Positions 22,740-35,500 of a stretch of DNA of 64,000 nucleotides are shown here, piece after piece. The position numbers and the translations under genes were made by a program. The notes below the pieces were generated by a model that was not told the DNA's origin, made no database searches, and saw nothing but the letters and a program-made list of their open reading frames with translations. Positions within the stretch are counted from its first letter, which is position 1. Every line of letters begins with the position of its first letter. The DNA is from Trichoplax adhaerens (Eukaryota > Placozoa > Uniplacotomia > Trichoplacea > Trichoplacidae): positions 2,106,064 to 2,170,063 of the forward strand of contig NW_002060953.1 in NCBI RefSeq assembly GCF_000150275.1. The letters are read 5' to 3'.

Positions 22740-24132
22740 GTACATCGATGGACGAGAACTAAATCGTAATCATTTAATTAAGATATGTACTTCAACTAGA
22801 AACTATAGTGAATATATCTTATATCTATCTATGTTTAGGTTAAAATCTCCCGACCTGACATGACTGTCGTCTTTGGGCTTCCGATGTCACCCAAATCTTA
22901 ATCATTTAAGAAATGCATTTTTGCTAGAAACTACAGTGAATACATCTCATTAACCAGAGAGGTTTGAATATTAAATTGATTAATGAAGTGTCAAAAATTG
23001 GCTCCAATTTCTCGAAAAAAGTTTGCAAATACTCGCATTGCCCATCAGCTACGTCAGTGATTAAGTACTGTACAGTTATTTATTAATTCTTTTGCTAACA
23101 ATACAGTTCAAGAGTGTAAATCATCGCCAGTTAAACTTTCGTATCGTAGTATAATGATATAGTTTATTATTGTACTTTCCTACCAATTTTTAAAGTGGAT
23201 GCAGTCGATAAATTCAAGCCGTTCTCATTAACGTATTGCTTTATTGCCGTACTCATTCCAAGACACCGTTAAGTTTTTCAGTCTTTTATATTGCAAGACT
23301 ATTATTACGTCAAATATAACTATTGTGCTAAATTAATGCGATGAAATCGAATGTTCACATTGTTTTCATATCTAGAAATGACATGATAATTTTGCTTACT
23401 TTACTTATTTTACTTTCTCCTTTAGCAAAACTTTCCGTATTCCTTCATCTTGTTATATTGAATAATATATATGTAACCATTCATAAACTATGGTCACGTA
23501 ATATGTGATATGCCTATTATTTTGTTTTTCTATCAGTTGTTATTTACAACAAATATTCCGTTAATGAATGCAAACCTAGCTCATTAATTTATTGCTTAAT
23601 TACTTCTTATTTCAAAAGAGGTCGCGGGGTTTCGTGGCCATTTATATTGCAAGATTATTATTACACAAAAATCGAATCTTCGTTGTCGTTATTGAATGCG
23701 ATGAGAGCGAAGGTACTTATTTTCTTCTTAAGCAAATTATATACTAATATTACTAACAAGAAATCAATAACTTGTGCTGCTTTCTTTTATTGTAAAGCTT
23801 TCGTATTCCATCATCTATTACATAGAACGTGCATACGTGAAAATGGCGTCGTGATTATGGCTATTTAATTCGATGAGAACGCACGTTCATATTGTATTCT
23901 TACGTAAATTATATACTAATTTTACTAATAATAAATCCATGGATTGGGCTACTTTCCCTTATTGTAAAGCTTCCGCATTCCTTCATCTTTTATATCGAAC
24001 TTCCGTCATATATTTACTCGCGCATACATATATTAGTCATATAAAGCTAAAAGTTCTCAAATATAGTACTCTTGCATTGAGAGAACAGCGTAAGACAGTT
24101 TATGTGACTAAGCAAATTTGAAAATTTTAGTC
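22740..24132. repeat. Shared 5' flank of the NACHT-family genes, copy 1
   Basis: Diverged copy of 28810-30080. Shared landmarks include TTTATATTGCAAGATTATTA, the TATTTACAACAAATATTCCG block and the bases just before the ATG. Both downstream genes then start with the same short M-E-D-D-S coding stretch, so promoter and start were duplicated together. Confidence 0.8.
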
Positions 24133-25554
24133 ATGGAAGATGATAGCGAAGTTCAATCGATACGCAACTTAACAATTGATAATTTGACCCGATTTGACGA
24201 AAACCCTAGTGAAAATAATTACGATGAATACGAAGCAATCCTAGGTAATAAAAATAATGTTTATCGTAAGACATTATCCTTACTAAGGCAATGCAAAACT
24301 GAAGATGTTGCTTCGAAGTTTGAAATAGTTATTAGACAACACAAAGGAAGTCTTGACTATTGGGATGTCGATGGTGGCTTTGCAGCTATGGCGCTACTGG
24401 GTGAGGCTTTTACGCAAACGCTAGCAAATTATTTTATAGCCAGAGTAGATTCGAATCCGTGTCGGCGATTTAGGAAAGCATTCTCGGCCATTGATACATT
24501 GTATGATCAACTGCATAGGCTAGTTACAGCAGGTAGAGAAATAGAAGCCATGAACGCATGCCTTAGCGTTATTCCATATTTCATAAAGCATTTCAATACT
24601 ATAGAAGATGATGATCAATTATGTAAACAAGTGAGAAAACTTCTGCGAAGAGCACAGAATAATATTTTTCAGAACTTCTTTCAGTTGAAAACTAAAGTTT
24701 CCGATATGCACCGGCTACATTCCAAAGATTTATTAAGTATTTTACTATCAAGAAACGAGCTGATAAACGAATTTGGAGCTACAATCCTGCAAGCGCTATT
24801 CTGGATAGCTTCGGAATTGGAAATTGTAATCACAATAGAAAAGAGTAATGAAAGATTCTTTTTAAAGGCATTAACCTTTAATTCAAGCTGGGAAATACTT
24901 AAGGACGACAATAATGCGATAGCAAGTATTTTTGACATACTACAAAATTTCCTATTAGAAAAGCTGAGTAAAGAATCTAGCAATAAGCAGAAAGTGCTGG
25001 GTGATAAAGAAAAGTGGCAATTTTTAGGTGATTCCCATGAGGAAAAAATAGAGGACTTCACTTTTCGGTTACTACGCGATGTTCAGGAAGGACATGCACG
25101 CTTTGAACTGATTAAAGAGTTCCTTTCTGATGGCGAAAAGACAGCGAAATTATACAAAATTTTGCATCGACACAAATTAATAACAGAAGAAATTGCAAAT
25201 CAGCTATTAATACATTGTGAATTATATATAACTGAAGATAGAAAGCTCGATAGATGGCCTGCTGATGGCGGTATACAAGCTGTAGCCTATGTAGGGAAAT
25301 TTTTTAATGAAAGATTCTCTAATTTTCTAGTTACTCGTGCGAATATGTGGTTTAGCATTTATATGAATGAACAACGCAGTAATCTTTTACTAGCTATCAA
25401 GGCCTTACAAATGATTGAAAAAACTCTGCATGATAGCTCAGATATCGACGATTCCCATCAGACAGCTCTAGAATCTTTAAGGAAATGTCGAGAAGAACTT
25501 CCCTACTTCGAAAGCGTTACAAAAGAAATATTAGAGTATATAAGACCCTTTTAA
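24133..25554 (+). CDS. C-terminal-module-only relative of the REase-NACHT gene, 473 aa
   Basis: Intact single-exon frame. I take the ATG at 24133 (M-E-D-D-S-E), which matches the start of the NACHT gene at 30081. After about 50 N-terminal residues, the rest aligns with the C-terminal module of that gene (about 34190-35500). It lacks the nuclease-like and ATPase domains entirely. The module has an internal duplication. One copy centres on W-D-V-D-G-G-F-A-A-M-A, then G-E-A-F. The other, about 300 residues later, is W-P-A-D-G-G-I-Q-A-V-A, then G-K-F-F. The rest is helical and charged, without a signal peptide. I do not recognise the module in named families. A regulator, decoy or adaptor of the NACHT protein is possible but is inference. 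Confidence 0.78.
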   Translation: MEDDSEVQSIRNLTIDNLTRFDENPSENNYDEYEAILGNKNNVYRKTLSLLRQCKTEDVASKFEIVIRQHKGSLDYWDVDGGFAAMALLGEAFTQTLANYFIARVDSNPCRRFRKAFSAIDTLYDQLHRLVTAGREIEAMNACLSVIPYFIKHFNTIEDDDQLCKQVRKLLRRAQNNIFQNFFQLKTKVSDMHRLHSKDLLSILLSRNELINEFGATILQALFWIASELEIVITIEKSNERFFLKALTFNSSWEILKDDNNAIASIFDILQNFLLEKLSKESSNKQKVLGDKEKWQFLGDSHEEKIEDFTFRLLRDVQEGHARFELIKEFLSDGEKTAKLYKILHRHKLITEEIANQLLIHCELYITEDRKLDRWPADGGIQAVAYVGKFFNERFSNFLVTRANMWFSIYMNEQRSNLLLAIKALQMIEKTLHDSSDIDDSHQTALESLRKCREELPYFESVTKEILEYIRPF

Positions 25555-26299
25555 TTAACTCTACAATTTATGATTCATTATAAATCCATTCTAAGATTTA
25601 ATTCATTAGTTAGCGAATGATTTACTGTAACACCGTATTGGTCCGCTGATATGATAAAGTAATCAACCTTCACTTAAAATTGAATAATATCCAGTAAAAA
25701 TTGAATTACTTTGATGCCGTACCTTCTATTGGCCCTAACAAGAAACGTAGTATTAGATAGTAGATTATTAGCTATGTCAAATATGATGTACGGTATACTT
25801 AATAGCTTTCTACATTTATAATAGGCCTTATTTACAGTTAATAGCTTATAACCCTAGACTGTGATGGAAGGCTTTATGTTAGGTTAAGATAGACTGGATA
25901 TGGTAGAGTATATTGAGTCACTATTGATGCTAGAAGTTAAAATAGATATGTACCTCCTATACTAGGATACGGTTAGTTCTTAATACTTTGGCTGATAAAA
26001 TTAAGTCTACGTAAATACTGTAGCAGTTACCATATTGGACTAGGTTATACACAGTCTGCTGTAAAATGGTGTTTTACTAATAATAGTCTAGTAGTGTTTG
26101 ACTGAAAAATCGTAATCTACATTTTCTCTAAACTTTATTTTAAAATCTCGTTTATATGCTATACGTAAAGAATCATTTTTCTATGTAGTCGATATGGTGA
26201 TATTTATCAGTTAATTCCATGTTATTATTTTTAAACATAATTAAACTACATTTAATTCTTCATCTAGCCGTTTCTTTACTGAGACATTAAATAAAAATA

Positions 26300-27790
26300 C
26301 TACAACGCTAAACTGTTGGACTGATTCCTTTGCTAACTGTAAGAATTTGTAGTCGGGATTGTACGTTTTAGAATCGTTTTCAAGTTAGTGCTTAAACCTC
26401 TTGTCTAAACGATATGATTTAGAAATTTCTCAGTTTACTCACGCTAATCCCCTGTAGTACATCCCCAATGTATCTAACACTGAGATTGTTAGATTGTACA
26501 AAATTAGATAAATTGTATATGAGACTACAAATTTGTATACAGTATATGTCAACTTGTAAGAGATAGTCTAGCGTTAGTCTTTAGCAGTGGTTAGACGAAC
26601 CTAACTTATGAAATTAAGTGAAATTGACAAGAAACTGTATTTCTTATTTTATTTATGAGAAGGCACTGTATCACATACCTGAACATATTGTAATAGATCA
26701 AGAAAGAGAGAGAGTTACCTTTGAATATCTAGATTGATTATTGTCGCTATCGCGCATGCTAATGTAACCAAACCTTGTATTTTTTAGAATCATTTTCACG
26801 TAAGTGCTTAGACCTCTGTTCAACTGATTCAGAAATTTCACATTTTACTCAGTCCATCGCCCTAGTACATATGTTGTAATAGATTGAGAGGGCGAATAAA
26901 TCTTGGATATCTGAGTTGATTCTTGTCGGAATTTCGTATGCTGCTGTAAACAGAAATGTATTTTTTAGAATCTATTTCAACTTAACACCTAAGCCCCTAG
27001 AGCAACTCATTCAGAAATTTCACAATTTACTTACTCCATCGCCCTAGTATATCGTAATAGATTGAGAAAGTCAGTTATCTTGATGTTTGAATGTGTTATT
27101 TCACTATCGAGTATGTCTTTGTAATCAAATTGTACTTTTAGAATTATATTTTCTAGACAGTGCCTAAACCTTGAGCGCAGCGAATTCAGAAATTCCACAA
27201 TTTACTCAATCAATCGTTCTAGTATAGTATATTGCAACAGGTTAGAAGAGCGAGTAACCTCGAACATCTACGTTGATTCTAATCGGAATCTCGCTTGTTA
27301 AAGCAGTCAGAATTGTATTTTTAGATTATATTTCTCAATTGAATGCCTAAGCTCCAGGTTCAGTGTTATGAATTAGAAATTCTCAGTTTACTCTCTCAAT
27401 TACTGTAATATATTGTAACAGATAGAGATAGCACATTATCTTAAATGTCTAAGCTGATTCTTGTTAGAATCTAGTATACTAAAGCCGTTTGGATTATACT
27501 TTTAAGCCATTTGCAATAATACTTAAAATACTAGTTTAGGTAATTTCGAAATTTTACAGTTTACTGACTCTATTGCCTTTGTAAATTGTATAGATTAAGA
27601 AAGCGAGTATCCCGTAATAACTGAGTTGATTCTTTATTACAATCGCCCATACTAATGCAGCTGGGATTGTATGCATTTTAACCGTCATCAGGTTCGCGGT
27701 TTAACCGTTATTTCAAGTAATTTAGAAATTATTCAGTTTACTTAACCCATTGCTCAATTATAAAATCATAGACTGAGTAACATAAGTCCT
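26300..27790. repeat. Tandem array of the ~175-190-bp repeat family
   Basis: Seven diverged units, with cores near 26360, 26778, 26952, 27143, 27317, 27498 and 27672. Spacing is 174-190 bases except the first, where about 240 bases of unrelated sequence intervene (26460-26690). Each unit has the T-rich/TTAGTGCTTAAACC core, then GAAATTTC-CAGTTTACT, then CCATCGCCCTAGTATAT, then AGATTGAGA-GCGAGT and TTGATTCTTGTC. Confidence 0.75.
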
Positions 27791-28149
27791 CGTTTAATCC
27801 AGGTAAGATCTATTTCACATTTTAGCTGCTCTTTGTTATAACTTCATAGGCTGATGTACTACAGTCGAAAGGAACAACATCTATTGGCTTCGTAACGCAG
27901 TCAATACACTTCTTCTCTATTCTAAAATATCGACACTTTCGTGGTCTTCCAATATGTGCGCCATTACGGAGAGTTTTTGACGTAGCTTACACTAATGACT
28001 AGCTTCTAAACTAAGAACTTAGATAAAAGATTAGAAAATCATATCGTACGAAATCTGTAGCTTAAAATAGGTATTCTATAAAGTTATTAGCCACGAAGCG
28101 ATCGAGAATGAGACTTCTACACAACGTGATTACCCGCATGTAGAACACT

Positions 28150-28560
28150 GATTTTCGAAATCTTACAGCTAATAAAATCTGCTCAAACATTCAATTTTGG
28201 GGAAATGAAACCCCTACATGTTCCCTGTAAGACGCTCTTTTGCTAGCAATTTACCCTTTATCAATGTAATTGTATTCGCTAAAAGGTTAAATGATATTCT
28301 GATTACTAAGATCGAGTAATGAGATTTAAACTTCTATTAGAAATTTAATACCCGTTATTGAGTTACCGGTCACTAGACTGCATGTCAGCACTTGAGCAGA
28401 GAATTAAAATAGGCCTACTCGTAAATCTGCTATAAAACACTGACGATTATTAATACCCTAAAGTTGGAAATTTGACAAAACTGTCGATCATTTACAAGCG
28501 ATGTCTCGTGTATTATTAAGCCTCTTGAATAGATGAATACGTTCTTGCTACAATGACCAA
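28150..28560. repeat. Dispersed ~400-bp repeat, copy 1 of 3
   Basis: Related copies lie near 38640-38960 and 40360-40690. Shared landmarks are AGGTTAAATGATATTCT, TTTAAACTTCTATTAGAA, TACCCTAAAGTTGGA and CTGTCGATCAT. No coding potential is seen. Confidence 0.65.
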
Positions 28561-28809
28561 TATTGGCTTGTTGCAATGTTTTCAAGTTAGTGGTTAGATT
28601 ACTAGTTCTAATGATTCAGCAGTTTCAGTTTACTTAATCCGCTACTACGGTACCGTATATATTATAAACGGAGTGGAACGAGTTATCGTTTTATATCAGC
28701 AATGATCTATTTCTCACTTTAGTTGCGCTATGTTCCAACTCTTATGTAGCCGCACAAATGAAATAGAACCGCATGTTTTGACTTTAAAAAACTAACTAGT
28801 AAATGCTTT

Positions 28810-30080
28810 TTTCTGATTTCTAATCAATTAAGAAACGCATTTCAGCAAGAAACTATCGTCAATATATTTTATTAACCAGAAAGGTTTAAATATTAAACTG
28901 ATTAATTAAGTGTCGAAAATCGACATAAATTTCCCGGAAAAAGTTCTCATTTACTCGTAGCGATAATCGCTTAAGTACGGTTATTTATTAATTTCTTTTG
29001 CCAACAATACAGTTCATGACTGTAAATTATCTCCAGCTAAACTCTCATATCGTAACATAACGGTATACTTTGTTATAGCACTTTTCCTACTAACTTTTAT
29101 AGCGAACATAATCGATAAATTCAAACCCATCTCATTAACATGTCGCTTTATTATTCCTTCAAGAAAGCTGCAAGGTTTTCGATCTTTTATGTTCCAAGAC
29201 TATTATTGCGTCAAATATAATCATTAAATATTTTAATATGATGAAACTTAATGTTTACATTGTTGTCGTATCTATTGTAGTATATCGGTACAGTAACATT
29301 ACATACGAACATAATATCTATCAACGACACGCTGATTTTAGTTCCTTTAGTTACAGTATTTTATTTTCTCCGTTAGCAAAACTTCCGCATTCCTTCATCT
29401 TGTTATATTAAATGTATATTTAACCATTTATAAACCACGGTCACGTAATAAGAGGTGTAACTTGTTATTATGTTTTTATATCAGTTTTTATTTACAACAA
29501 ATATTCCGTTAATCAATGCAAACCCCTCTTATTAATCGATGCTTAATTACTTATTCAAAACAGGTCGCAGGGTTTCTTGGTCATTTATATTGCAAGATTA
29601 TTATTATATAAAAATCGAATCTCCTTTATCGTCATTGAATACGATGAGAACGAACCTACTTATTGCCTGCCTTCTTATGTAAATGATTTACTAACATTAT
29701 CAACAAGAAATCAATAATTTGTGCTGCTTTCTTTCATTGTAAAGCTTTCATATTCCATCGTCTTTTATACTAAACGTGCAAATAAGAAAATCGAATCGCC
29801 ATTGTGCTTATTCAATTCGATGAGAACGCAGGTTCACATTGTCTACATGTATAAATCGGAAACTAATTTTATTAAATATAACTGGTGAATTAAGATACAT
29901 TCTCTTGTTGCAAAGCTTCCGCATTTCTTCATCTTTTGTATTGAATATCCGTCGTATTAGTCATATAAAACTAAAAATTATCAAAATATAGCACTCGTGC
30001 ATTGAAAGAACAGCGTAAGACAATTTGCGCATATAAGCGCAACATATCTGCATGAATGTAAAAAATTGAAAATTGTAGTT
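28810..30080. repeat. Shared 5' flank of the NACHT-family genes, copy 2
   Basis: Partner of 22740-24132, in the same orientation. It runs up to the ATG of the NACHT gene and includes the same block just before it (ACAGCGTAAGACA). Confidence 0.8.
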
Positions 30081-33000
30081 ATGGAAGATGATAGCGGATT
30101 TCGATCGTTAGATAGCTCAATAAATGAGACTGGAATACGATCTGACGAAAATCTTCGTGAAAGTGATTACGAAAAATTGAAACCAGATGGCTTGCGAAAA
30201 ACTAAGCATGGTATAGACTTTCAGCTGGCTTTACAAATTTTAGTGGCGAATCGAGCTAATTCACGCAATTGTAAGTTTATCATGTCTAGCGAAGCAAAAG
30301 AGGCTCACAATCTCGATGATTTAGTAATAGACTATGGCCATAGAATTGTATTTGTACAAGCTAAGCATGCGGCAGAAACAGTCGATACTGATAGCCATTC
30401 ATCGAATATTGCAAGTACTAGTAAAGATTCGAAAAGGAAAGGAGTCGCTAGTAAATCCTATTCAAAGAAAGACTTTTCTTAAAAAATGATCAAAAAGTCC
30501 GTTTAGCTGATTTTTTTGATACATGGATGAAATTGAAAGAGGGGCCGTGGAGTAAAACATCGACAGATAATATAAAAGATGTTCGATGCATGCTCTTTAC
30601 CAATCGAAATATAGAAGATGGTGACGAGTATTTAGATGACGCAGAGTTTGACCTAGAAGACGAATTTAAATTTGAAGATTTTAATACGAAAACCAAGAAA
30701 TTTAAACAAGGAGAAACTAGAGAAGAATTTAAGCGATCAATACAAGCATATTCAGAGACAGCTAAGAAATATTCGAACATCGTCAGAGACTGTGATCCCG
30801 AAGGAAATGAACTTATAATTTCAAAAGATGAAAATTTAAAGAAAAGGCCTAGAGTCGATGAAGAAGCAGCAATCAAAGAAGCTGCTCTCAAATTGAGCAA
30901 AAAATTGATGAACGTAAACAAGAATAGTAAAGAGATTAGACTTGCTCCTCCTGATATTTCTTTTAAAGCTTTGGCTTTGGTTAAGTTAGCCATTAGTGAT
31001 AAATCATTCAGGAATCTTTTGATACCGCATATGGATAAAAAATTAAATAATCCAGGGGAAATATTCGATCAATTTAAAAAAATTATTAAAATAAAAGATG
31101 AACTGAATTGTTCAGCAATTTTATGTAATGCTATGGAAGATGAGATTAATCAATTCCTCGATGAATTTATATTTAAATATGAACAGCCCAATTGCTCACA
31201 GTTAGAGGATCTAATTTTGAAAGAGCTTGGATTTCGCACTAATATTGGCCAGCAAGAAGTATTCTATGCAGTACATAAGACCATGAATACATGGTTTAGC
31301 AGCCTTAAAACCACTTACATTACTGCGGAAGTTTTTAAAAAAGCAATCAATGTGCATTTTAGTAATGCACTTCGATATCACTTTCTCTCTCACACAAAGA
31401 ATTATATGGAAAAGTTTAAACAATATCCAGCAATAGACAATTTAAAGGTACAAGGTTTGCTGACATTTTTAGAAGATACTGGTAAGCCGCCTTTCATTGC
31501 CTTGGTTACCGGTATTGGAATTAAGGCGAGAGTTTATCAGACAGTAAAATCTTACACTCAAGAAAAAAATCAAGGACGATAAATGGATTTTTGTCGAAAT
31601 CGATAAACTTTCGGTAGAAGAATTAGACCTTATACCGAAGATTCTTAAAGGAAATCTTACAAAATTTATAATTATAGATTGTCTAGCTGACTCGAAGAGC
31701 ACACTATCTCAACTTTTACAACCTATTATGAAAGAGGCAAATGATAGCAAGAAAAAACTAGTGTTGCTCTTGAAGGATAAGCAGAAGCGCGATTTAGATA
31801 TTTTATTACATACTGACGATGATAACAACGATAATACTTTAAGTTTGCCAGAATCAATGGCGCTACCTTCAGGAAAAAATGATCAAACAACAGTAGAAGG
31901 TAATCAAAATCTTGAAGAAGGTGGAAGCACGAGTATAAACATTAAAGGGCTTTCAGGGAATCAAATTAAATCTATATATAAAACTGATGAAAATAAATAT
32001 ATTGATCTGGGTGGCAAATTTTATCAGCTTTCAAGACTCATCAAAGATACCTCTTGCAGTTTGTTTTCTTTTCTATCAGACTTAGATAATGTAGATTTAA
32101 TTCGAAATAGATTGAAAGCAGAAAGACCAAAAAGTGATAGAGGATTAAAGATGAACATTTACGTACCCAATGATGTGATTGAAGGTGTACCTATTTACGA
32201 TTTAAGAAACTTACTCACGACTGCTAAAGCTAACCTATTTATATTCAAAAATAATACTAATGAAAAGCAGCTAAAGGATCAACTCGAGAAGTGGTTCAAT
32301 GAATGGGAGGTTCGATTTCAACTCTATGAGAAAGTACAACAGGAAACAGATTGGTCAGAAAAGGAGAGTGTAAGGTATATTTTCTTGCGAAATATATCGG
32401 ATATTGAATTTTCCGAAAAAAAATTTCGAGATAAGTGCTTCATCTATATCGGAGGCTCTGAAAGTCTTAAAGAAAAAAATATTATCTACATTAATTTAAA
32501 ATGCCGGGATAGCACATGCAGCAGTGTAATTATTGAAAGCAATCCTAGCAATTTAAATTTTTCAAGTCCATTGGAATACGACTTTAATAAGAATTTGGGA
32601 CAATTAACTAATTCCGAAAAAGATGTATTCCAGTTTTATAACTTTTCAATATTATTAGCAGATGCTGGCCATGGTAAAACTGCTTTTTGCTTGAATGAAA
32701 GATATAAATGGAAGGAGTACGAAGACGAAATTAGCTGGAGGATTTTTATTAGCTTACCTAAAATTCAGCTATCATCCTCTCCAAAACTGTCTTCCATTTT
32801 TACGAGTGAGGCAACAGGACATGAATGGGAAAATTGGCAATTGGAAATTATACAAAAAGATATGGAAGAGACAGGTAAAGTTTTTTTGCTGCTTGATGCC
32901 TTCGATGAAATGAAAGACCAGGATCAAATTAATAATTTACGGCTATGGCTTGACATCATTCCATCATCAACATCTATCTTGATAACTACGAGACCTTATG

Positions 33001-35500
33001 CGATTAAAGACATCAAGCTATCCAAAAATCATCAATTTGGAAAATATTTTCAATTACAACAATATAGTGAAAAGCAGCTTAAAATTTATATCAGCAGATA
33101 TATAGAAAAGATTTGGAATAAAATGAATAGTGATAAAGGATTGCAGCCAAATCAAAATGAAATTGTAATGGAAGTATGGAATAATTTAAAAAGAAATAAA
33201 AAAGTCACATCAACTTTAGGTATCCCTCTTGAAAGTTATATTTACTGCGAAATTATGGAAAATCAACTTCGTGAGTGGTTAAGCAAATCAGTTAGTTTGA
33301 AGAATATAAAGTCTATTCTAAGTAAACATAGTTCAGATAGTACTGTAAAACTTTTCCAACAATTTTTCAAGGAAAAGCTTACGTTATATTTTAAAAGACA
33401 CCTTAAATTCGACAACCTCAAAATAATAAAATCATCTTCATATATTTTAGGAACTTCCTTTACAAATACATTATCAGCATACGCGTTCAAGCAAGCTTTT
33501 AATTTAAAAGATGATCTTTTTATTGATAAGTGTTTTGATAATATCCAGTATATAGATCAAATTACCAAGGAATTACCAAACACTGGCTTGATATTAAATG
33601 TTGATAATTCTGAGCCAAATCTTCAATTTATTCATGACACATATCAAGACTACCTCGCGGCAGTATTTCTCATCAAAGATATTCTGCTAACAGATGATTT
33701 TCCTGACACAATTAAGGAGTGTATAACAAAGCGATTATATAATCCAAATTACAGATTGTTCTTCAGGTTTGCTGCTCAAGTGAGTATTGGTGAAGAACCG
33801 ATATTACCAAAACTTGATAAAAAACGCAAAATAGTTATATTCAGGTTATGGAAACTATTAACTGAAAAGGTGGATATTATGGGTGCTGGTTCCCGTAGAT
33901 TATTTTATGATTGCTTACACGAATATACGAAAGACCAAAGGGAAAAATTAAAATCCTATTTAGCGGGAAATGAATGGGCAACTGAATTAATAGAATTTAT
34001 CGATGAATATCGAGTGATTCGAGCCGAAGATAGCGAAAGAAATAGTCAAAATGATCAAAATGAAAATGAAAACGAAGAAGTTGAAAAATTCACCCTGCTG
34101 CTGGATAATAGTGATCCAACTCTGACGAATAAAAAGATGGAAATAACTGAGCCTAAATCGACGGCTATACGTATTGAATTGTTGCAAAATAAAAATTATG
34201 TTTATAGTTACACATCATCTATATTACAGGAATGCAATGCTGAAGATGTTGCATTGAAGTTTGAAGAAGTAACTGAAGATGACCTTGAAAGTTATAAATA
34301 TTGGGATATTGACGGTGGCTTTTCAGCTATGGCACTACTGGGTAAAGCCTTCACGCAAAAGTTAGCAGACTATTTTATATACAAACTTAATCGGGATCCG
34401 AGTGGCGATTTCAAGAAGCATTCCAGGCTATTGAGCTTTTGCATGATAAACTGCGTAGGTTAGTTAGAACTGATAGCGAAAAAGCCATGAACGCATGTCT
34501 TAGCGTAATTCCATGTTTAATAAAAAATTTCAATGCTCCAAAAGTAACAATTGATGACAACTTACGTAAGCGAGTGAGAAAACTTTTGCAAAGAGCACAT
34601 AAAAACATTTTTCAGAATTTTTTTCAGTTGAAAACTAAAATTTCTGATATGTATCAGTTAGATTCCAAAAATTTATTAAGTATGTTACTATCACAAAGAT
34701 GCTTGAGTACTAGATTTAAGCCTATAATTACAATCCTCCAATCACTATTCTGGATAGCTTTGGAATTAGAATTCGCAGTGACAGTAGAAGAGAATGATAA
34801 AATAATATTTTCAAAGATAGAAATTTTTCATTTAAGCGTAAAAATACCTAAGGACGGGAATAATGCGATAGAAAGTATTTATATGGCGCTACAGAATTAC
34901 TTAATAGAAAAGCTAAAAAAAGAATCTGGCAATAAGCTGAAAGAGTTGTTTACTACTAAAGAAGAAATATGGCAATTTCTACTTGACTCGTGTGGAGAAA
35001 AAATAGTGAACTTAGCTTTACCCTTACTAAAAGATCAGGAAGGAAATATACGATGCGAATTTATTACAGAATTCATTTCTGATGGCGAAAAAGCTGCAGC
35101 ATTATACAAATTCTTGCATCGAAACAAATTAATGACGGAGGAAATTGCAAATCTGCTGTTAACAAAGTGTGAATTATATACGACCGAAAGTGCTAAGGGG
35201 TATTTCTGGCCGGCTTACGGCGGCATAAAAGCAGTAGCCTATGTGGGGGAATTCTTTAATGAAAGATTTGCTTCCTTTTTGCGTATTCGCGCAGGAATGT
35301 GGGGTAATATTAATGTTAATGTAGAATATAGTAACCTTTTACTAGCTGTTCGGGCCTTGCAAAAGATTGAAAAAACCCTAGATAGTAGGATAGACGATAA
35401 TTATTTTCATCAAAAAGCTCTAGAATCTGTTAATAATTGTTGGAATGAACTTCCCAAACACTGGACAGAAGAAGCATTATCACGTATAAAGCCCTTCTAA
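30081..35500 (+). pseudogene. REase-like + NACHT/STAND ATPase + C-terminal module, three frameshifts
   Basis: One gene spread over four frame segments: 30081-30482, about 30479-31582, about 31566-34463 and about 34425-35500. The breaks are single-base slips at a T/A run near 30479, a run of seven A near 31562, and an AAGAAG stretch near 34424, with continuous homology across each. The N-terminal region resembles a PD-(D/E)xK nuclease-like domain found before NACHT domains in other invertebrates: D-D-L-V-I at 30315 and V-Q-A-K-H at 30354. The NACHT ATPase follows. Its Walker A is A-D-A-G-H-G-K-T at 32658-32681, its Walker B is L-L-L-D-A-F-D-E at 32886-32909, and T-T-R-P lies near 32988. The C-terminal module matches the protein at 24133-25554. 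Intact, it would be about 1800 residues. Either a recent pseudogene or a gene with uncorrected assembly indels. Confidence 0.8.

Larger units (their letters stand above)
21151..24132. other. Intergenic region upstream of the 473-aa gene
   Basis: Contains three units of the ~180-base repeat at 21720-22200. From about 22740 it is the left copy of a flank shared with the NACHT gene (22740-24132 matches 28810-30080). The open frames at 23647-23868 and 23873-24121 lie in that flank, are not conserved in the partner, and are not called. Confidence 0.5.
25555..30080. other. Long intergenic region between the two related genes
   Basis: No gene supported. Bases 25555-26290 match the 3' flank of the NACHT gene (35501-36720). 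Then follow clusters of the ~175-190-base repeat (26300-27790), a dispersed repeat (28150-28560), one more unit near 28560-28800, and the shared 5' flank (28810-30080). Confidence 0.55.

Noticed and set aside
22740-24121. Open frames at 23647-23868 and 23873-24121 as small genes
   Set aside because: They lie in a flank duplicated at 28810-30080, where the same frames are interrupted; no ATG-initiated frame is conserved.
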